DNA of 64,000 nt from Microcoleus sp. bin38.metabat.b11b12b14.051 (GTDB lineage Bacteria; Cyanobacteriota; Cyanobacteriia; Cyanobacteriales; Microcoleaceae), in assembly GCF_013299165.1 (NCBI RefSeq), contig NZ_JAAFKD010000014.1:62001-126000 (forward strand). Direction: 5' to 3'. Of the stretch, positions 60,557 to 64,000 are shown piece after piece. How positions within the stretch are numbered: position 1 is the first letter of the stretch; each line of letters opens with the position of its first letter. The notes under the pieces were generated by a model, which saw nothing but the letters and a program-made list of their open reading frames with translations, was not told the DNA's origin and did no database searches. Both the position numbers and the translations under genes were made by a program.

Positions 60557-60748
60557 TGGCACAGGCATCTTGCCTGTGGCCTAAACTGTGGCACAGGCAT
60601 CTTGCCTGTGGCCTAAACTGTGGCACAGGCATCTTGCCTGTGGCCTAAACTGTGGCACAGGCATCTTGCCTGTGGCCTAAACTGTGGCACAGGCATCTTG
60701 CCTGTGGCCTAAACTGTGGCACAGGCATCTCGCCTGCGGGGCCCTTAA
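60557..60748. repeat. Six 32-bp direct repeats after chlD
   Basis: GTGGCACAGGCATCTTGCCT starts at 60557, 60589 and then every 32 bp, six times. The last copy is diverged (ATCTCGCCTGCGGGG). It is the same palindrome family as insertion 1 inside chlD, here outside the gene and out of frame length (32 rather than 33 bp). Confidence 0.92.
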
Positions 60749-60778
60749 CAATCACAAACTCTGATTTTTGTCACCACT

Positions 60779-61105
60779 CTAACTTTTAACTCTCGCTCTG
60801 CGGCGAGTCACCACCAGCGAACCCGCCACCAAACTCAATCCCCCCAACATTGAAGGCTCAGGAATTTTTACCGGCAGAGGCACCCGATTTACCGTTATCG
60901 GAATCGGGGTAGGAGTAGTTGTAGCTTGCCGGGGTTGACCGGTCTGAGCCAGCAGCAAATTTTGGGAACCCAGCGATGGAGCAGCAGTATGAACGGCCCG
61001 GACATTAGCTGCAAGGGCAGCTTCACCGCCGGAAATAACGGCGGCCGCAGCTAATACAATCCCGGCGGCCGATGGCAGTAATTTGCGAGCAAAAAAGGTG
61101 GGCAT
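60779..61105 (-). CDS. Small exported PEP-CTERM protein
   Basis: A 108-residue protein with a signal peptide (FARKLLPSAAGIVLAAAAVISGGEAALAAN, about 5-34) and a C-terminal PEP-CTERM-type sorting signal: the PEP motif in KIPEPSMLGGL, a short hydrophobic helix (SLVAGSLVV) and a basic tail (TRRRARVKS). The middle is low-complexity, Thr/Pro-rich. Such proteins are processed by an exosortase and often belong to the extracellular matrix. No exosortase gene is in the window. Confidence 0.8.
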   Translation of the reverse strand: MPTFFARKLLPSAAGIVLAAAAVISGGEAALAANVRAVHTAAPSLGSQNLLLAQTGQPRQATTTPTPIPITVNRVPLPVKIPEPSMLGGLSLVAGSLVVTRRRARVKS

Positions 61106-61683
61106 GAGACATTACCTGTTTGGCATTTTGTCGAGCGAACTCAATCTCTCGATCTTTACTTTTTTTTGCATTCCCTGTCTGAGCTACCTTAGCAACTAAC
61201 TGAACAGATTTCCGATTTTCAATTTAAAATTTAAGATTTTTGATTTTTGATTATTTGAGTTTGCTGTCTTTAGTTACAACTCAGTCACCAATCTAAAATT
61301 TAAAATCAACTCCTACCCTGCTTAGAGCATAGAGTCATCAATCCCAAATCCTAAATCCCAAAGTCCCCATAGATTGACCTGTGCTATCTCTAATTCGATC
61401 GAGTTTTCGCTAGCCGCTCGCCACAGGTAGCGCCGACCGTTTCACCTCAATTATAGCGCCCTCTGCCAGCTTCAACGCTGCAACAGGACGATCGTCCCCA
61501 GACAATGACAGCACAGCAAAGATTTACTTGTACGCCGTTGATCATAAACAATCACTTCCTGCATGGGAGTGATTTCACCCCCGTTCTTTATCAAATCTTT
61601 AAACTATTCCAAGTTTTGTCAACAAACTGTAAAGTTTGTCAAAATAGAGATAGCAAATCTCAGCCAAAAATAGGTAAATCCTC
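61106..61683. other. Spacer between PEP-CTERM gene and BI-1 gene
   Basis: AT-rich heptamer-like sequence (AAATTTAAGATTTTTGATTTT) lies at about 61221-61250 and a related short stretch (CAATCCCAAATCCTAAATCC) near 61339. The last ~150 bases before the GTG at 61684 probably hold the promoter. No gene or RNA is supported. Confidence 0.4.
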
Positions 61684-62412
61684 GTGAGTAACACCAGCAA
61701 CTTCCGCGAAGCCGTGCGCGAGGCCAAAAACCACGCGCTGGTAGGCCCCAACGTCATCGCTAACGCCCTCCCCTTCGTGGGTGGCGGACTCGTCTTAACC
61801 GCTGTCGGCACCTACGGCGGGCTCGGAGTCATCCGCAACTATCCCGCAATCTTCTTTCCGACGTTTATTGGCGCGATCGTCCTAGAATTAATCCTATTCT
61901 TCGTCGCCAGAGCCGCCGCCGAACAAAACAACAAAAATACCGCCTTGCCCCTGTTGGCAACCTACAGCCTGCTTTCTGGCTACACCCTCAGCGGATTGGT
62001 GTTTACAGCCCTCAGAACCCAAGGCGTCGGCATCGGCGGCATCGGTTTCGCAGCCCTCGGCTGTGGCATTACTTTCATCGCCGCCCGCCAAATTGGCTCT
62101 AACTTGTCGGAAGCAGACGGCATGGCTCTCACCAAAACCATCAGTTTAGGTGTGATTGCTTTGTTAGTCGCTGTTGGCGGTCAATTTCTGCTGTCGCTGT
62201 TCGGTGTCTACACCCCAACCTGGTTAGAAATAGGCATTTCTGGCATTGGCGTGTTTATATTTGCTGGCGCTGCGATCGTCGATTTTTACATCTTACCCCG
62301 CAGCTACCGCGACGACGAGTATTTGCCCGCCGCTCTGTCGATGTACTTGACCTACGTCAACTTGTTCATCTTCATTCTGCGTCTGATGATTGCTCTCAAC
62401 GGTCGCGATTAA
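61684..62412 (+). CDS. Bax inhibitor-1/YccA-family membrane protein
   Basis: A 242-residue protein with seven likely membrane helices. The family is recognised from SLLSGYTLSGLVFTAL, a run of Gly-rich helices (GIGGIGFAALGCGITF), GIGVFIFAGAAIVDFY and the C-terminal AALSMYLTYVNLFIFILRLMIALNGRD, with paired Asp residues typical of the BI-1 pore. Members are pH-sensitive Ca2+ leak channels or modulators of membrane proteolysis; the role in cyanobacteria is unknown. The start is a GTG at 61684. A strong intrinsic terminator follows. Confidence 0.88.
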   Translation: MSNTSNFREAVREAKNHALVGPNVIANALPFVGGGLVLTAVGTYGGLGVIRNYPAIFFPTFIGAIVLELILFFVARAAAEQNNKNTALPLLATYSLLSGYTLSGLVFTALRTQGVGIGGIGFAALGCGITFIAARQIGSNLSEADGMALTKTISLGVIALLVAVGGQFLLSLFGVYTPTWLEIGISGIGVFIFAGAAIVDFYILPRSYRDDEYLPAALSMYLTYVNLFIFILRLMIALNGRD

Positions 62413-62437
62413 TCCTTGAAAGTTTAGCTTAAAAAAG

Positions 62438-62475
62438 AACCGCAGCCCGATCGACATTCGGCTGCGGTTTTTTTA
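62438..62475 (+). terminator. Intrinsic terminator after the BI-1 gene
   Basis: AACCGCAGCC pairs with GGCTGCGGTT around about 12 bases, followed by TTTTTTA. It lies 26 bases after the stop codon. Confidence 0.9.
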
Positions 62476-62663
62476 TTAAGATTTGCAACCAAGATCGCGA
62501 TCGTCGCCTCCTCTGTCCATATCATAAACACAACTTATATCAGGCCGGCAGGCGGCAGGCAGGAGCTATAATTTTACTTTTGAACCGATCAATCAAAAAT
62601 TTTATCATCTCATGCTGTCGAGCGCAATTTCAAAATTAATCACAAATCAATTGGATAAAACTC

Positions 62664-64000
62664 ATGTACTTAAAATACGAAGATATCAGGAGAGTCAGCG
62701 TAGAAATTACTTCTAGGTGCAATGCCGCTTGTCCCCAGTGTCCGCGCACTGGCAATCCGATTTTACCCGCAGCAGAATTAAAGATTGCAGATATTGAGAG
62801 AATTTTTCCCAAAGAATTTTGCTCTCAATTAGATTTGGTCTATATGTGCGGCAACTACGGGGATGCTATGACTAGCAATACCACAATTCCGGCGATCGAG
62901 TATTGGCACCGCATGGGAGTTCCTCAAATATGCCTGTACACCAACGGTAGCGGACGCAACCCCGACTGGTGGCGCACCCTGGCACAGACAATGACAGGAG
63001 AACACGATAGCGTAACTTTTAGTATCGACGGATTGGCCGATACTAACAGCATTTACCGCCAAAATACCAACTGGGACAGGATAATGGAATCAGTTAATGC
63101 CTTTATCCAAGCTGGCGGAAAAGCAGTCTGGCACTACTTGATATTTGAACACAACCAACACCAAGTAGAAGCAGCCAGGGATTTAGCCAAACAATTAGGA
63201 TTTATAGATTTTGTCCCCAAAGCTACCTCTCGTTTTGTGGCGCAAGAAATATATAACAGACAGTCTCAAAATCAAGAATATCAACAACAACAACAGGCAC
63301 AAACTTCCCCGGTAGAGGCACAAAGCGATCGCCCAAACCAACCAGAACCCGATGTATCATCCCGCCAAAATCAAGAAATCGCAGCCGTTGAATTGCACCG
63401 ACAAGCCGAGACCTATTTAACCGCAGGGAATCTGTCAGAAGCAATATCGGCTTGCCAACAAGCCCTAAAAATTCAACCTAATTTTGCAGCAGCCTGCAAA
63501 ACTTTAGGGAATGCTTTCCAACGTATAGGGCGGTTGCAATCAGCAGCAGACTGCTATACAAACGCACTCAGAATTCAGCCTGATTTCGCAGAAGTTTATG
63601 CAAATGTAGCGAGTCTTTACGCTCAACAGCAACAGTGGCAGCCAGCTACATTTTACTACAAAAAAGCGATCGCCCTCAAACCAGATTTTGCCGGCGCTTA
63701 TCGCAATTTGGCTAAAGTATTGACCGAGTTGGGACAATCAGAACAAGCAAATCAGGCTTGGTATCGCGCAGTAGCCCTCGAAATTCCTCAAGTACCCCCT
63801 CAAACTCAACATCTCCCCTCAAAGCCAAAAAGCCCAGACCTCCAACCACCATCCCTAGAACAATATCAAAATCCAGACGGAGAGCAGTTTATCAAAGTTG
63901 TAGAAAGCTACGGCGACTTAAACAATTACTACCGCAATGTAGAAATTAGCTGTCAAACTCAAGCCAGCAAAGATATTTTCATTTCTTTTGAAGCCGAACT
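62664..64000 (+). CDS. Radical SAM protein with internal TPR block (runs off window)
   Basis: An open frame from ATG 62664 to the window end, at least 445 residues. The N-terminal radical SAM core has the cluster motif CNAACPQC (C-x3-C-x2-C, about 19-26), then VYMCGNYGDAM, LYTNGSGRNPDWW and FSIDGLADTNSIYRQNTNWDRIMES. After FIDFVPKATSRF (about 190) comes a Gln-rich linker, then about three to four TPR units (AEAISACQQALKIQPNFAAACKTLG-like, seen as LSEAISACQQALKIQPNF, ADCYTNALRIQPDFAEVY and YKKAIALKPDFAGAYRNL). The final visible part, VEISCQTQASKDIFISFEAEL, resembles the start of a SPASM-type auxiliary cluster domain. If so, the TPRs are inserted between the SAM core and the auxiliary domain. 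The substrate is unknown. Confidence 0.85.
   Translation, partial: MYLKYEDIRRVSVEITSRCNAACPQCPRTGNPILPAAELKIADIERIFPKEFCSQLDLVYMCGNYGDAMTSNTTIPAIEYWHRMGVPQICLYTNGSGRNPDWWRTLAQTMTGEHDSVTFSIDGLADTNSIYRQNTNWDRIMESVNAFIQAGGKAVWHYLIFEHNQHQVEAARDLAKQLGFIDFVPKATSRFVAQEIYNRQSQNQEYQQQQQAQTSPVEAQSDRPNQPEPDVSSRQNQEIAAVELHRQAETYLTAGNLSEAISACQQALKIQPNFAAACKTLGNAFQRIGRLQSAADCYTNALRIQPDFAEVYANVASLYAQQQQWQPATFYYKKAIALKPDFAGAYRNLAKVLTELGQSEQANQAWYRAVALEIPQVPPQTQHLPSKPKSPDLQPPSLEQYQNPDGEQFIKVVESYGDLNNYYRNVEISCQTQASKDIFISFEAE

Overview
The window comes from a phycobilisome-containing cyanobacterium, most likely a filamentous, non-heterocystous Microcoleus/Oscillatoria-type genome. It carries cpcG, a CpcS/CpeS-type lyase, nblA, psbEFLJ, ycf48, rubA, ndhCKJ and chlD. 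GCGATCGC-type (HIP1) words are very frequent, and the spacers are packed with short heptanucleotide arrays and palindromic repeats. The genus is an inference from gene content and repeat style. No plasmid or phage hallmark genes were seen.

Layout. 1-6.7 kb: end of a probable M23 peptidase, a small membrane protein, RecQ helicase, an RluD-type pseudouridine synthase, then a phycobilisome group (rod-core linker, bilin lyase, NblA degradation adaptor). 6.9-11.2 kb: pstSCAB phosphate transporter on the minus strand, with Pho-box-like repeats upstream of pstS. 11.7-17.9 kb: bioY, lspA, a B12-binding-type radical SAM protein, two tandem toxin-antitoxin modules, small orphan proteins and a class I amidotransferase. 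18-31 kb: mixed metabolism (FAD oxidoreductase, GH10-like hydrolase, aldo/keto reductase, M20 amidohydrolase, bioD, Ser/Thr kinase, YqeY, prs, a DUF3747-SLH protein). 31-37 kb: xisI and a two-gene operon of a winged-helix-like protein and a giant SF1 helicase. 36.9-40 kb: tRNA-His between two copies of a 191-bp terminal-inverted-repeat element, then a kinase-GUN4 fusion. 40-45 kb: siroheme genes (sirohydrochlorin chelatase, cobA), an FHA-PBP1 fusion and a Uma2 nuclease-like protein. 45.9-49.8 kb: psbJ-L-F-E, ycf48 and rubA divergent from ndhC-K-J. 50.5-55 kb: an NrtA/CmpA-like ABC transporter with a universal-stress-like protein. 55-64 kb: an ArsB/NhaD-type permease, histidine kinase, chlD, a PEP-CTERM protein, a BI-1 family protein and a radical SAM protein carrying an internal TPR block that runs off the end.

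The most unusual feature is how far small repeats have entered genes. Two different heptanucleotide arrays are read in frame inside one FAD oxidoreductase. Two palindromic repeat families are read in frame inside chlD. One heptanucleotide array ends 6 bp before the bioY start, and another supplies the stop codon of the YqeY gene. A 191-bp TIR element appears to have inserted into a member of another repeat family, which orders the two events. The helicase/winged-helix operon and the radical SAM-TPR protein are the best candidates for uncharacterised systems; their roles cannot be settled from sequence alone.
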